64,000 bases of DNA from Brevundimonas sp. AJA228-03 (GCF_017795885.1 NZ_CP059297.1:2485001-2549000), one strand, 5' to 3'. Positions 42,468-51,842 are shown, counted from the first letter of the stretch. Numbers and translations are program-made. Notes: generated by a model not told the origin, from the sequence alone.

Positions 42468-43067
42468 ATGGCTGTGCATCCCAGCGACGCCCCTCCCATT
42501 CATGACGTCACGACGGGGTCGGCCGAGGCCGCTCACGCCGCGGATACCCACGCGACCGGGACAGAGGCCGAACACGCCTCGGGCGGGCTGCCGCAGTTCG
42601 AGTTCCAGTGGTGGGCGGGCCAGATCGTCTGGCTGCTGATCATCTTCGCGGTCCTTTATGTCTTGCTGTCCAGGATCTTCCTTCCGCGTCTGCGGGCCGT
42701 GAAGGACGAGCGAGCCGCGACCATTTCAACGGCCGTCGAAGCCGCTCGCCAGGTTCAGGTCGAGGCCGCTGGCCAGGCCGAAATCGCCAAGGCCGAGGTC
42801 GCCAAGGCTCGCGCCGACGCCCGCGCCGCCTCCGTCGCCGCCAGGGCGCGCGTGACCGAAGACGCCAACCGCCGCGCCGCCGAGGAAGAGGCCGTCGTCA
42901 ACGCCCGCATCGCCGAGGCCGAGGCCGCCATCGGCAAGACCCGCGACGCCGCCATGTCCAACGTCGCCGCCATCGCCGCCGATACCGCCTCGGCCATCGT
43001 TGAGCGCCTGACCGGTGTGGCTCCGACCGCCGCCGATGCCACTGCCGCCGTCAAGGGAGCCACCTGA
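42468..43067 (+). CDS. atpF': ATP synthase Fo subunit b' (AtpF')
   Basis: The b' subunit forms the peripheral stalk with b. The 199-residue protein has an N-terminal hydrophilic leader of about 40 residues rich in His/Ala, one membrane helix (IVWLLIIFAVLYVLLS) and a long Ala/Glu-rich coiled coil. The ATG at 42468 is preferred; the TTG two codons upstream is also in frame. It ends one base before the atpF ATG. Confidence 0.92.
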   Translation: MAVHPSDAPPIHDVTTGSAEAAHAADTHATGTEAEHASGGLPQFEFQWWAGQIVWLLIIFAVLYVLLSRIFLPRLRAVKDERAATISTAVEAARQVQVEAAGQAEIAKAEVAKARADARAASVAARARVTEDANRRAAEEEAVVNARIAEAEAAIGKTRDAAMSNVAAIAADTASAIVERLTGVAPTAADATAAVKGAT

Positions 43068-43068
43068 T

Positions 43069-43584
43069 ATGCCCGCTTTTTTCGACGGTGAGTTCTGGAA
43101 CCTGTCCAACCCTGAGTTCTGGGTCGGTGCCGGCCTCGTGGTGTTCTTCGGCATCCTGATCCTCGTCAAGGTCCCGGCCATGATCGCAGCCCAGCTCGAT
43201 GGTGCTGCCCAGAAGATCCAGTCCGAGCTGGACGAGGCCCAGCGCCTGCGCACCGAGGCCGAGGCCCTGCTGGCCCAGATCCGTGCCGAAAAGGCCGCCG
43301 CCGACATCCAGGCCCGCGAGATGCTCGCCGCCGCCGAGGCCGATGCCCGCATCATGGAGGCCGAGGCCAGGGTCCGGCTTGAAGAAACCCTGGCCCGCCG
43401 TCAGGCCCTGGCCGAACGCCGCATCGCCGCCGCCGAAGCCCAGGCCTCCGCCGACGTCAAGGCCGCCGCGGCCGAGATCGCCGCAGAGGCCGCCGAGACC
43501 ATCCTCGCCGCCCGCCTCGCGACCCAGAAGACCGACCCTCTCCTCGACGCCGCCATCGGCCAGATCGGCACGCGGTTGAACTAG
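43069..43584 (+). CDS. atpF: ATP synthase Fo subunit b
   Basis: The 171-residue protein has an N-terminal membrane helix (FWVGAGLVVFFGILILV) and a long amphipathic helix ending in QIGTRLN; it pairs with b' in the stator stalk. It starts one base after the b' stop. The F1 genes (atpHAGDC) are not here, as usual in alphaproteobacteria where Fo and F1 form separate operons. Confidence 0.94.
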   Translation: MPAFFDGEFWNLSNPEFWVGAGLVVFFGILILVKVPAMIAAQLDGAAQKIQSELDEAQRLRTEAEALLAQIRAEKAAADIQAREMLAAAEADARIMEAEARVRLEETLARRQALAERRIAAAEAQASADVKAAAAEIAAEAAETILAARLATQKTDPLLDAAIGQIGTRLN

Positions 43585-43611
43585 GCGCTGGGGCGTCTCC
43601 ATTTCGGACAC

Positions 43612-43650
43612 CTTGTCATCCCGGCTGTAGCGTAGCGAAGCGCCGGGACG
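43612..43650. repeat. GTCATCCCGG-type palindrome after atpF
   Basis: CTTGTCATCCCGGC followed by TAGCGTAGCGAAGC and GCCGGGACG forms a hairpin of the GTCATCCC family, 28 bp after the atpF stop. A CTCCCGG / CCGGGAG palindrome follows at 43673-43706. Confidence 0.7.
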
Positions 43651-43775
43651 TTGGCCATCGAGGCGGAACCCCTCCCGGAAATCGCGCCAGCGATTGTCCG
43701 GGAGATCGAGGATTCACTGCCCCCGCCCCGCCCCTACGTCCGCTTCTGACGCACCCCCATGCCAGGCTCCCGCCC

Positions 43776-44363
43776 ATGAGCCAGCCCTACCGCAAACGAT
43801 CGCCCGAGACCTGGACCGCCGCCCGGGACGCCTGGCTCGGCGGCCTGACCGCAGAGGAGGTCTGCGTCCGGTTTGACCTGGGTGAATCCGCCTTCCACAA
43901 GCGGGCGCGGGCGGAGGGCTGGCGGCGGGTGGATCAGGCGGATCCCGAACCCGAAGACCTCCCCACGGACGACGACCTGCCCGACATCGACGACGAGGCC
44001 CTGGCCGCCCTCGCCTTTCGCCGGATGAGCGTGGAGGCGCGACGCGGTCGGCTGAACCGGGCCCTGGCCTGGGGCCGGCTGCGCGACATGGCCCTGCGTC
44101 AGGTGTCCGACCGCGCCCGGCTGGAGGCCCGGGTCGCCCGGGCCGCGTCGCGCGCGTCGATCGACACCCTCAACGAGATCAACGCCACGGCCCGCTCAAT
44201 CGTCCAGTCGGCCCGCCTCGTCGGCGCGGTCGCCGACACGGGTACCCACTCGCCGTCGTCGTCGAAAGTACAGGAAGTACAGGAAGTCCACCCTGTTCCG
44301 CCGCTCTCCCGCGCCGAACGCCGCCGCCAGGCCGCCCGGGCCCGCAAGACCGGCCCGCCGTGA
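43776..44363 (+). CDS. Hypothetical protein with N-terminal helix-turn-helix-like region
   Basis: The 195-residue protein has an N-terminal region (residues 8-50: TWTAARDAWLGGLTAEEVC, then FDLGESAFHKRARAEGW) that resembles the small helix-turn-helix of phage terminase small subunits and related DNA-binding proteins. The rest is helical and Arg/Ala-rich (LNRALAWGRLRDMALRQ) with a Ser/Pro/Val-rich linker before a basic C terminus. I recognise no named family. It stands alone between the atp operon and a repeat block. It may be a nucleoid or DNA-binding protein, but that is a guess. Confidence 0.72.
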   Translation: MSQPYRKRSPETWTAARDAWLGGLTAEEVCVRFDLGESAFHKRARAEGWRRVDQADPEPEDLPTDDDLPDIDDEALAALAFRRMSVEARRGRLNRALAWGRLRDMALRQVSDRARLEARVARAASRASIDTLNEINATARSIVQSARLVGAVADTGTHSPSSSKVQEVQEVHPVPPLSRAERRRQAARARKTGPP

Positions 44364-44909
44364 GGCCGGGGGCCCATCACATCGAGCTTCACCTTGTCAT
44401 CCCGGCCGAAGCGAAGCGATTATCCAAACTCGATATAGGCACCTTGAAACGAGTCCCCTTGTCATCCCGGAAATCGCGCCAGCGATTATCCGGGACGGAA
44501 GACGCCCTCCTTCGACCTCCCGGAAGACGCGAAGCGGCTGTCCGGGAGACGGGGAGTGCGGTCAGACTGTCTCCCGGACAATCGCTGCCGCGATTTCCGG
44601 GAGGTTTGATGTCACGGCCGAACGTCCCGGCTCTTCGCTTCGCTACGGCCGGGATGACAAGCTTGGCGCTCCGTCGGGGATGACAAGGGAGCGATCTCCG
44701 CTTCGCTACGCGAGGCGCTGCAAGTCTCTGGACTGGCATGAAATAGCCGCGGCAGAACCGCACCCTCACCATACCTCCCTCGCCGGGCAGCCCGGCGGGA
44801 TCGCTGACTATTGACAAGTTGACGCGCGCACGGGAGCGTCAGAAGCGTGGCGCTCTCGTGCGTGCGGCCTTGAAATTCCTGCAGTCGTCGAACGCGTCGG
44901 GAGATACAG
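44364..44909. repeat. Gene-free repeat block with GTCATCCC and CTCCCGG palindromes
   Basis: In these 546 bp I see no gene. From 44392 to about 44720 several palindromic units are packed together: CTTGTCATCCCGGCCGAAGC (44392), CTTGTCATCCCGGAAATCGC (44458), a CTCCCGGAAG / CTGTCCGGGAG pair (44518-44552), a CTGTCTCCCGGACA ... TTTCCGGGAGG unit (44566-44607), and reversed GCCGGGATGACAAG and GTCGGGGATGACAAG (44648-44690). The remaining 190 bp, to 44909, probably hold the promoter of the following lipoprotein gene. Confidence 0.85.
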
Positions 44910-46499
44910 GTGGGGAAAATCCTGGCGGCATTGGGGTGCCTTCTGGCACTTCTTGGTTCGGCCTGTGCCACGGTGCCGAGCGCAAAGCTCGGCGACGTCA
45001 CCTTTGCCAATTCCGGCGCGGCCGAGGCGCAGGCGCCCTTCCTGCGTGGCCTCGCACTGCTGCATAACTTCGAATACGAGCAGGCTGCAGAGGCCTTCCA
45101 GGAGGCTCAGAAGGCCGACCCGGGGTTCGCCATGGCCTACTGGGGCGAGGCCATGACCTATAATCACGCGGTCTGGATGGAGCAGGATACGACCGCCGCT
45201 CGCGCCGTCCTCGAGCGGCTGGCCCCCACGCGAGACGCCCGGGCCGGGTTTGCCCGGACTCCGCGCGAGGCCGGCTATCTCGCGGCCATAGAAACCCTCT
45301 ATGGCGACGGTCCCAAGGAGGTCCGCGATGACCTCTACGCAGCCGCGATGGAGAAGCTCCATACGGACTTTCCAACCGATGTCGATGCGACCGCCTTCTA
45401 TGCCCTGTCCTTGCTGGGCACGGCGCATGAGGGGCGCGACTTTGCGACCTATATGCGTGCGGCGGCGCTCCTGGAGGCGGAGTTCCCGACGCACGTGCAT
45501 CACCCGGGCGTGCTGCACTATCTGATCCATTCCTATGACGACCCGGTTCATGCGCCCCTGGGGCTTCGGGCCGCGCGTCTCTACGGTGCCGTCGCACCCG
45601 AGGCCCCGCACGCCCTGCACATGACCTCCCACATCTTCATTGCGCTGGGCATGTGGGACGAGGTGATCGAGGCCAATATCAATGCGACGCGCGCGGAGAA
45701 CGCCCGCGAGATCGCTCAGGGTCAGCCGGCCGCCGCCTGCTTCCATTACGAGGAGTGGCTCGTCTACGGCCACCTGCAGAAGGGCGATGTGCCGCGGGCC
45801 GACGACCGGATCGCGGCCTGTTGGCAGACGACCCGGACCATATCTGAGATGCGCCCCCAGCGGCCCCGTTTCTACCAGGCCGCGGTGCAATCCTACTCCG
45901 ATATGCTGGTTCGCCGGGCGGTCGAGACCGGCGAATGGTCGTCCGATCTGGCGACACGGCTGGACGACGACGCACTCCTGGAGACCCGGATCAACCTGGC
46001 CTATGGCGAAGCCCTGACAGCGGTGGCCGACCCGGCGCGGATGCAGGCAGTCGCGGGCCGCCTGCATGATCTGGTGACGCAGCTGGAGAGACGCCCGGCC
46101 ACGCCTGGTTCCGAAGCGCAACAGGCCCAGGTTCTCAGACTTTACAAGGTGATGGATGAGGAGATCGCGGCTCTCGCCCTGATCGCCAGGGGCGATGCAG
46201 ACGGCGGCCTGGCCGCCTTGAGGCTGGCCGCTGAGCATGAGCTGGCGGTACCGCAGGATTTCGGCCCGCCGGCCATTCCCAAGCCGACCCTTGAGCTCCT
46301 CGGCGATCTTCTGTTGGCTTCGGGACGTCCCGTGGAAGCGGAGGATGCCTACCGCCGGGCGCTGGCGCGGACGCCGGGTCGCAGGATGACCATGCTCGGT
46401 CTGGCCCGCGCCCAGGCCGCCGCCGCCCATCCATCCGCCGAGGCTTCATCCCTGCCGCAGACTGACAACGCCCCGACGACCGAAGCGCACCACCATTAG
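44910..46499 (+). CDS. TPR-containing lipoprotein of unknown function
   Basis: The 529-residue protein has a signal sequence with a lipobox (LLGSAC, Cys residue 19), so it is probably anchored in the periplasm or outer membrane. TPR-like helix pairs are clear at residues 43-80 (LLHNFEYEQAAEAFQEAQKA, then DPGFAMAYWGEA) and near 455-495 (LLASGRPVEAEDAYRRALAR). A His-rich central segment HVHHPGVLHYLIHSYDDP and ALHMTSHIF may bind metal or a ligand; similar proteins are annotated only as TPR proteins. The start is GTG at 44910, with GGGAG at 44899-44903. The C terminus ends in three His. Confidence 0.85.
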   Translation: MGKILAALGCLLALLGSACATVPSAKLGDVTFANSGAAEAQAPFLRGLALLHNFEYEQAAEAFQEAQKADPGFAMAYWGEAMTYNHAVWMEQDTTAARAVLERLAPTRDARAGFARTPREAGYLAAIETLYGDGPKEVRDDLYAAAMEKLHTDFPTDVDATAFYALSLLGTAHEGRDFATYMRAAALLEAEFPTHVHHPGVLHYLIHSYDDPVHAPLGLRAARLYGAVAPEAPHALHMTSHIFIALGMWDEVIEANINATRAENAREIAQGQPAAACFHYEEWLVYGHLQKGDVPRADDRIAACWQTTRTISEMRPQRPRFYQAAVQSYSDMLVRRAVETGEWSSDLATRLDDDALLETRINLAYGEALTAVADPARMQAVAGRLHDLVTQLERRPATPGSEAQQAQVLRLYKVMDEEIAALALIARGDADGGLAALRLAAEHELAVPQDFGPPAIPKPTLELLGDLLLASGRPVEAEDAYRRALARTPGRRMTMLGLARAQAAAAHPSAEASSLPQTDNAPTTEAHHH

Positions 46500-46586
46500 G
46501 GCCTGTGCCGTTCCATCGAGGCCCGGGGAGATACGACCTGAACGTCGTATCCTCCCCACGCGCCTTGGCCCGATGATGATCCACAT

Positions 46587-47525
46587 TCAGATCGGAAACC
46601 GAACCCCCAGCATGGCCTCCGTCGCCTCCCACAGCCGCGCCGCCGCTGCCGTGTCCAGCGCCTGGGGTTCGGCCTTGGCCGGTCCCGGCGGGCCCTTCAG
46701 TTCCATCAGACGCGTCGCCCCGACATAGGCCCCGCCGGCCACCGAGGGGTCGGTCGCCGCCATCAGGATCGGCAGGGCGCCCGCCGCCGCCGAATGGCTG
46801 ATCAGGGGCTCGATCAGCGGCCGTAAAATCACGGCCATGACCGCCCGCTGGAAGGGCGCGCGCACCAGAGGGCCATTGGCGATCAGGCCGGTCCGGGCAT
46901 AGCCGGGATGGGCCACCACACTGGTCAGGCCCCAGCCGTTCGCCGCGCTGCGCCGGTCCAGCTCCAGCCCGAACATCAGCATGGCCAGTTTCGACTGGGC
47001 ATAGACGGGCCAGGCCCTGTAGCCCGTGGCATGGTTCAGGTCGTCGAACCGGATCCGCCCCCGCCGGTGGGCGATGCTGGACAGCTGCACCACCCGCGCC
47101 CGCCCCGCCGTCAGCAGCGGCAGCAGACGCGCCGTCAGGGCGAAATGGCCCAGATAGTTGGTGGCCAGCTGCATCTCGAACCCGTCGCCGGTCACCTCGC
47201 GCGTCGGCAGGGCCATGACCCCGGCATTGTTGACCAGGATGTCGATGGGCCGCCCGGTCGCCAGCATCCGGTCGGCAAAGGCCACGACCGAGGCCTGATC
47301 GGCCAGGTCCAGCGCCTCGAACCGCACCTGTGCCGTCGGCACGGCGCGGCGGATGCGGCGCACCGCGTCCTCGCCCTTGGCCGGGTTGCGCGCCGCGATC
47401 ACGATCTCGGCCCCCTTGCGGGCCAGCTCCAGCGCCGTCTCGTATCCGGTGCCACCGGTCGAGCCGGTGACGATGGCCCGTTTTCCGGTCTGGTCGGGAA
47501 TGTTTGCGGTGGTCCAGTGAGGCAT
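46587..47525 (-). CDS. Short-chain dehydrogenase/reductase
   Basis: The 312-residue SDR has the NAD(P) motif TGSTGGTGYE near residue 20, NNAGVMALP near 100, the catalytic Ser in LSSIAHRRG and Tyr/Lys in YAQSKLAM near 180-184. Length and the long C terminus resemble retinol dehydrogenase/WW-oxidoreductase-like bacterial SDRs; the substrate is unknown. It lies five bases after the HepT gene on the same strand and may be read from the same transcript. Confidence 0.88.
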   Translation of the reverse strand: MPHWTTANIPDQTGKRAIVTGSTGGTGYETALELARKGAEIVIAARNPAKGEDAVRRIRRAVPTAQVRFEALDLADQASVVAFADRMLATGRPIDILVNNAGVMALPTREVTGDGFEMQLATNYLGHFALTARLLPLLTAGRARVVQLSSIAHRRGRIRFDDLNHATGYRAWPVYAQSKLAMLMFGLELDRRSAANGWGLTSVVAHPGYARTGLIANGPLVRAPFQRAVMAVILRPLIEPLISHSAAAGALPILMAATDPSVAGGAYVGATRLMELKGPPGPAKAEPQALDTAAAARLWEATEAMLGVRFPI

Positions 47526-47530
47526 CGGGT

Positions 47531-47950
47531 CTATCCTGCGTTCGGCGAGAGCCTGAGGGCGACGCTCGAAAACGCCAGCAGATCATCAAGGCCGAGCCGG
47601 ATGACGCTTTCGACCACGGTGATGTCCAGATCGATGTACTGATGCACAGCCACGTTTCGGAAGCCGATCATCCGTTTCAGGGACAGGGCCAGGGACGCAT
47701 CGATCATCCTTGCGGCCGCCAGCAGGTCGATGGCGTCGCGGTTCGTCGCGGGTGCGCCGAGATCGTTCAGGCGAACCAGACGAAAGGCTATGTCGACCGC
47801 CAGCTCGCAGGCGCGCTGGACATTCAGGATGGCGGCATCCTGACGGGTCAGATCGACTGCGAAGTCGGCGCTCGCCGCAAGTTCCTCACGTGCCCTTCGG
47901 ACGCAACGCTCAAGGCTTTGCGCCTTGGCAAGGATGACGTCGTCACTCAC
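47531..47950 (-). CDS. hepT: HepT-type HEPN toxin
   Basis: HepT proteins are HEPN RNases that act as toxins in type VII toxin-antitoxin systems. The 139-residue helical protein carries the Rx4HxY motif as RNVAVHQY near residue 105, and the family helix DAAILNVQRACELAVD. It overlaps the MntA gene by four bases (47947-47950) and lies downstream of it. The toxin would cut tRNA or mRNA unless modified by MntA. Confidence 0.88.
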   Translation of the reverse strand: MSDDVILAKAQSLERCVRRAREELAASADFAVDLTRQDAAILNVQRACELAVDIAFRLVRLNDLGAPATNRDAIDLLAAARMIDASLALSLKRMIGFRNVAVHQYIDLDITVVESVIRLGLDDLLAFSSVALRLSPNAG

Positions 47951-48345
47951 GCCGCCAGCACCCGGCCGCGGCGGGCGATGTCCGCCTCGATCCCGCGCCG
48001 GCGTTCCTTCAGGTCTTCGTAGTCCCGCATCATCCGGATCTCGGCGAGGTCAGCGATGAAGGGTCGGAAGGCGGCGATCCTGCGGCCTTCCCGCAGAACC
48101 TCCCGGCCCAGGATCGGCGATGCCGTCGCCAGATCGACCAGATCGACGTCGATGCCCAAGCCGTCCTCGACGGCCAGACGCGCCTCCTCGCGCAAGCCCG
48201 GCGCGAGGGGCCCGTCCACGACGATCGCCAGATCCAGATCGCTGTCGGCGCGCGCATCGCCCCGGGCCGCGCTGCCAAACACATAGACAGCGGCGAGGCC
48301 GGGGATCAGGCGCTCCAGAATCGGGACGGCGGTGTCTGGCGACAT
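47947..48345 (-). CDS. mntA: MntA-type nucleotidyltransferase antitoxin
   Basis: MntA adds AMP to the HepT active-site Tyr and so silences it. The 132-residue minimal nucleotidyltransferase has the full catalytic pattern GS-x10-DxD (VFGSAARGDARADSDLDLAI near residue 25) and the third Asp in IDVDLVDL. It sits 41 bp after gcvPB on the same strand, so the pair may be transcribed with the glycine cleavage genes as well as from its own promoter. Confidence 0.88.
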   Translation of the reverse strand: MSPDTAVPILERLIPGLAAVYVFGSAARGDARADSDLDLAIVVDGPLAPGLREEARLAVEDGLGIDVDLVDLATASPILGREVLREGRRIAAFRPFIADLAEIRMMRDYEDLKERRRGIEADIARRGRVLAA

Positions 48346-48386
48346 GGGCGGAGCCTAGCCCTTCCGCCGCCCCCTGCCAAACGACC

Positions 48387-49967
48387 CTATTCCGCCGCCA
48401 TATTGTGCCCCTCGGGGGCCGTCCAGCGCAGCCTGGGTGACCGCGCGGCGCGGGTCTCGTCCAGACGACGCAGGGGCGCATGGAAGGGCGCGCCCTTGAA
48501 GCGTTCGACCTCGCCGGCCTTCGCGGCCCCGGCCAGCAGGCGCAGGGCGTGGATGAACCGGTCGAGTTCGGCCTTCGATTCCGTCTCGGTCGGCTCGATC
48601 AGCATGGCCCCGTGGACGACCAGGGGGAAATACATGGTCATCGGGTGGAAGCCCTCGTCGATCATCGCCTTGGCGAAGTCGAGCGTGGTGATCTCCGTGC
48701 CCTTCAGCCATTCGTCGTCGAACAGGGCCTCGTGCATGCACGGTCCGTTCGGGAAGGCGGCCGACATGACGTCGGACAGCCGGGCCTTGATGTAGTTGGC
48801 GTTCAGGACCGCGTCCTCGGCCACCTGGCGCAGACCGTCCGAGCCATGGCTCATCATGTAGCTGAGCGCCCGGACGAACATCCCCATCTGGCCGTTGAAG
48901 GCGCACATGCGGCCGAAGGCCTGGGCCGCCTCGTCCTCCTCGCGCTCGATCAGCTTGAAGCCGTCCCCGTCATGGACCACCCAGGGGGCCGGGGCGAAGG
49001 GCGCGAGGGCGGCTGACAGCACCACCGGACCGGCACCCGGCCCGCCGCCGCCGTGCGGCGTGGAGAAGGTCTTGTGCAGGTTGATGTGCATGGCATCGAC
49101 GCCCAGATCGCCCGGCCGCACCCGCCCGACGATGGCGTTGAAATTGGCCCCGTCGCAGTAGAAATAGGCCCCGGCCTCATGCGTCAGCCGCGCGATCTCG
49201 ACGATGTCGCGCTCGAACAGGCCGCAGGTGTTGGGGTTGGTCACCATGATGGCGGCCACGTCCGGCCCCAGCTTCGAGGCCAGGTCGGCGACGTCGACGC
49301 GGCCATCGTCCGTCTGGGCCACCTCGACCACCGTATAGCCGACGAAGGCCGCCGTCGCCGGATTGGTCCCGTGGGCCGAGGTCGGCACCAGCACCTTGCG
49401 CCGCGCCTCATGCTGGCCCGAGGCCTCATGCGCGGCGCGAATGGCCATCAGGCCGCACAGCTCGCCGTGGGCTCCGGCCTTGGGCGACATCGCCACCGCC
49501 GGCATGCCGGTCAGGGTCTTCAGCCAGTGGGCCAGGGTGTCCATCAGCTCCAGCGCACCCTGCACGGTCGAGACGGGCTGCAGCGGGTGGATGTCGGAGA
49601 ACCCCGGCAGGCGCGCCATCTTCTCGTTCAGCCGCGGATTGTGCTTCATCGTGCACGAGCCCAGCGGATACAGGGCCAGGTCGATGGCGTGGTTCTTCTG
49701 GCTCAGCCGCACATAGTGGCGCATCGCCTCGGGCTCGGAGAGCCCCGGCAGGCCGATCGGATCGCGCCGCACCAGAGCGCCCAGATCGCCGCCGTCCGAC
49801 GCCGGCTCCGGCAGGTCAACGCCGGTCTTGTACCAGCCGTCCGTCTCGAAGATCAGCCGCTCGTCCTGCAACAGGCCGCGCCCGCCCGTCAGGGTCGGGT
49901 GCTTGTAGTCGTGGTCAGGGACGGCGTTCGGGGCGGTCGGGCGGCCGACGGTGTTCATCGTGCTCAT
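48387..49967 (-). CDS. gcvPB: Glycine dehydrogenase (decarboxylating) subunit 2
   Basis: Subunit 2 of the two-part P protein carries pyridoxal phosphate and decarboxylates glycine, passing the aminomethyl group to GcvH. The 526-residue protein has KHNPRLNEKMARLPGF, GAHGELCGLMAIRAAH, and the PLP-binding Lys in NLHKTFSTPHGGGGPG near residue 294. The start at ATG 49967 is two bases after the gcvPA stop, so the two subunits are coupled. Confidence 0.96.
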   Translation of the reverse strand: MSTMNTVGRPTAPNAVPDHDYKHPTLTGGRGLLQDERLIFETDGWYKTGVDLPEPASDGGDLGALVRRDPIGLPGLSEPEAMRHYVRLSQKNHAIDLALYPLGSCTMKHNPRLNEKMARLPGFSDIHPLQPVSTVQGALELMDTLAHWLKTLTGMPAVAMSPKAGAHGELCGLMAIRAAHEASGQHEARRKVLVPTSAHGTNPATAAFVGYTVVEVAQTDDGRVDVADLASKLGPDVAAIMVTNPNTCGLFERDIVEIARLTHEAGAYFYCDGANFNAIVGRVRPGDLGVDAMHINLHKTFSTPHGGGGPGAGPVVLSAALAPFAPAPWVVHDGDGFKLIEREEDEAAQAFGRMCAFNGQMGMFVRALSYMMSHGSDGLRQVAEDAVLNANYIKARLSDVMSAAFPNGPCMHEALFDDEWLKGTEITTLDFAKAMIDEGFHPMTMYFPLVVHGAMLIEPTETESKAELDRFIHALRLLAGAAKAGEVERFKGAPFHAPLRRLDETRAARSPRLRWTAPEGHNMAAE

Positions 49968-49969
49968 CT

Positions 49970-51316
49970 TCAGGCTCCCAAAACTTTGGTCAGCGACTTG
50001 GCGAGGATCTGGATGTCGGCATCCAGCGTCGTCTCGGTGGCGGCGATCAGCAGGACGTCGTCCATGCCGACGCCGGGGGCCAGACGGCTGTAGGGCACGC
50101 CGGCCAGAATGCGGTGGTTGCCCAGCGCCTCGACCACCTCGGCGGCGGGCCTCGGCAGGCGGACCGCGAACTCGTTGAAGAAGCGCGGCGTCAGGATCTC
50201 GACACCGGGAATGGCGGCGAGCGCATCACGCGTGGCCAGCGCCTTCTCGTGGTTCAGCAAGGCCAGTTTGCGCAGTCCCGTCTCGCCCAGCAGGCTCATG
50301 TGGATCGAGAAGGCCAGGCAGCACAGGCCGGAGTTGGTGCAGATGTTCGAGGTCGCCTTGTCGCGGCGGATATGCTGCTCGCGCGTCGACAGGGTCAGGA
50401 CGAAGCCCCGCTCCCCGTCCGCATCCACCGTCTCGCCGCACAGGCGACCGGGCATCTGGCGGATCAGGCTCTGTTTGCAGGCGAACAGGCCGACATAGGG
50501 CCCGCCATAGTTCAGGGCATTGCCGATCGACTGGCCCTCGGCGGCGACGATGTCGGCCCCCATCTCGCCCGGCGACTTCAGCAGACCCATCGACACGGCC
50601 TCGGTCACCACGACGATCAGCAGGGCCCCTGCGGCCTTTGCGGCCTCCGCGATCCTGGTCACGTCGGTAGCGGTGCCGAACACGTTCGGGGTCTGGACCA
50701 CGACGCAGGCCGTGTCCCTGTCGATGGCCTCGATCACGGCGGCCTCGGCATCGATCGCGGCCGGCAGGCTGACGGTCTCGACGCCCACGGCGTGGACCAC
50801 CGTCTCCGACGCCCGGACATAATGGGGATGCACCCCGCCCGAGAAGACCGCCTTGTTCCGGCGCGTCACCCGCGTCGCCATCAGCACGCCCTCGGCCGTC
50901 GCGGTCGAGCCGTCGTAGAGCGAGGCATTGGCGACCTCCATCCCGGTCAGGTTGGCGACCTGGGTCTGGAACTCATAGAGGTACTGCAGCGTCCCCTGGG
51001 CGATCTCGGGCTGATAGGGGGTATAGCTGGTCAGGAACTCGGACCGCTGGATGATGTGGTCCACCGTCGCCGGCACATGGTGGCGATAGGCCCCGGCCCC
51101 GCAGAAGAACGGCACATCCCCCGCCGCCGTGTTCTTGCCCGCCAGAGCCTTCAACGCCCGCTCGACCTCCAGCTCGCCCATCACGCGCGGCAGGTCGACA
51201 AAGCCGTCGCGCCGCGCCGCCTGGGGCACATCCACGAACAGGTCGTCGATGGAGTTGACGCCGATGGCGGCGAGCATCGCCGTGCGGTCGTCGGGGGTCA
51301 GGGGCAGATAGCGCAT
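49970..51316 (-). CDS. gcvPA: Glycine dehydrogenase (decarboxylating) subunit 1
   Basis: Subunit 1 pairs with GcvPB to form the glycine decarboxylase. The 448-residue protein begins [19 protein letters not shown] and has [36 protein letters not shown], and [11 protein letters not shown], all conserved. The ATG at 51316 is 10 bp from a REPIN-like element whose ATGAGCGG reads in frame with it (MSGKNR- extension), so a repeat-derived earlier start is possible. Confidence 0.96.
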   Translation of the reverse strand: MRYLPLTPDDRTAMLAAIGVNSIDDLFVDVPQAARRDGFVDLPRVMGELEVERALKALAGKNTAAGDVPFFCGAGAYRHHVPATVDHIIQRSEFLTSYTPYQPEIAQGTLQYLYEFQTQVANLTGMEVANASLYDGSTATAEGVLMATRVTRRNKAVFSGGVHPHYVRASETVVHAVGVETVSLPAAIDAEAAVIEAIDRDTACVVVQTPNVFGTATDVTRIAEAAKAAGALLIVVVTEAVSMGLLKSPGEMGADIVAAEGQSIGNALNYGGPYVGLFACKQSLIRQMPGRLCGETVDADGERGFVLTLSTREQHIRRDKATSNICTNSGLCCLAFSIHMSLLGETGLRKLALLNHEKALATRDALAAIPGVEILTPRFFNEFAVRLPRPAAEVVEALGNHRILAGVPYSRLAPGVGMDDVLLIAATETTLDADIQILAKSLTKVLGA

Positions 51317-51326
51317 TCTGTTTTTT

Positions 51327-51455
51327 CCGCTCATCCCCGCGAATGCGGGGAACCAGTGCTTTGGGCGAAGACTGTCGCCGGGGAGGACGAACCGCTCATC
51401 CCAGCCACCCTGCCTCACGACAGAACTGGGTCCCCGCATTCGCGGGGATGAGCGG
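51327..51455. repeat. REPIN-like inverted doublet, copy C
   Basis: A 129-bp element with arms CCGCTCATCCCCGCG ... CGCGGGGATGAGCGG; its inner hairpins read GCGAATGCG rather than GCGAAAGCG, a compensated change in both arms. It fills the gcvH-gcvPA gap, five bases after the gcvH stop and ten before the gcvPA start. Confidence 0.92.
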
Positions 51456-51460
51456 AGACT

Positions 51461-51826
51461 TTACAGCGTGGCGAGGAAGGCGTCGTAGGCCGCCCGGTCC
51501 ATCAGGCCGTCGACCTGGCTGGCGTCGGACACCTTGATCTTCGCGAACCAGCCCTCGCCTTCCGGATCGGCATTGACGGTCTCGGGCGCGCTGGCGAGCG
51601 CCGCATTGCCCTCGACCACCTCACCCGACACCGGGGCATAGACGTCCGAGGCCGCCTTCACGCTCTCGACGACGGCAAAGCTGTCGCCCTTGCCGAAGGT
51701 CTTGCCGGCTTCCGGCGTATCGACGAACACGACGTCCCCCAGCTGGTCGGCGGCGTGCTTCGTGATGCCGACGGTGGCGATGTCGCCATCCAGCCGGACC
51801 CATTCGTGATCCCTGGTGAAATGCAT
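51461..51826 (-). CDS. gcvH: Glycine cleavage system H protein
   Basis: GcvH is the lipoylated shuttle of the glycine cleavage complex. The 121-residue protein begins [15 protein letters not shown] and has the lipoyl-Lys in [13 protein letters not shown] near residue 56 and GEGWFAKI towards the end. The ATG at 51826 fits the family; the longer frame to 51928 runs into the end of gcvT. It sits 41 bp after gcvT. Confidence 0.96.
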   Translation of the reverse strand: MHFTRDHEWVRLDGDIATVGITKHAADQLGDVVFVDTPEAGKTFGKGDSFAVVESVKAASDVYAPVSGEVVEGNAALASAPETVNADPEGEGWFAKIKVSDASQVDGLMDRAAYDAFLATL

Positions 51827-51842
51827 GGGGTGTTCCTTCTTC

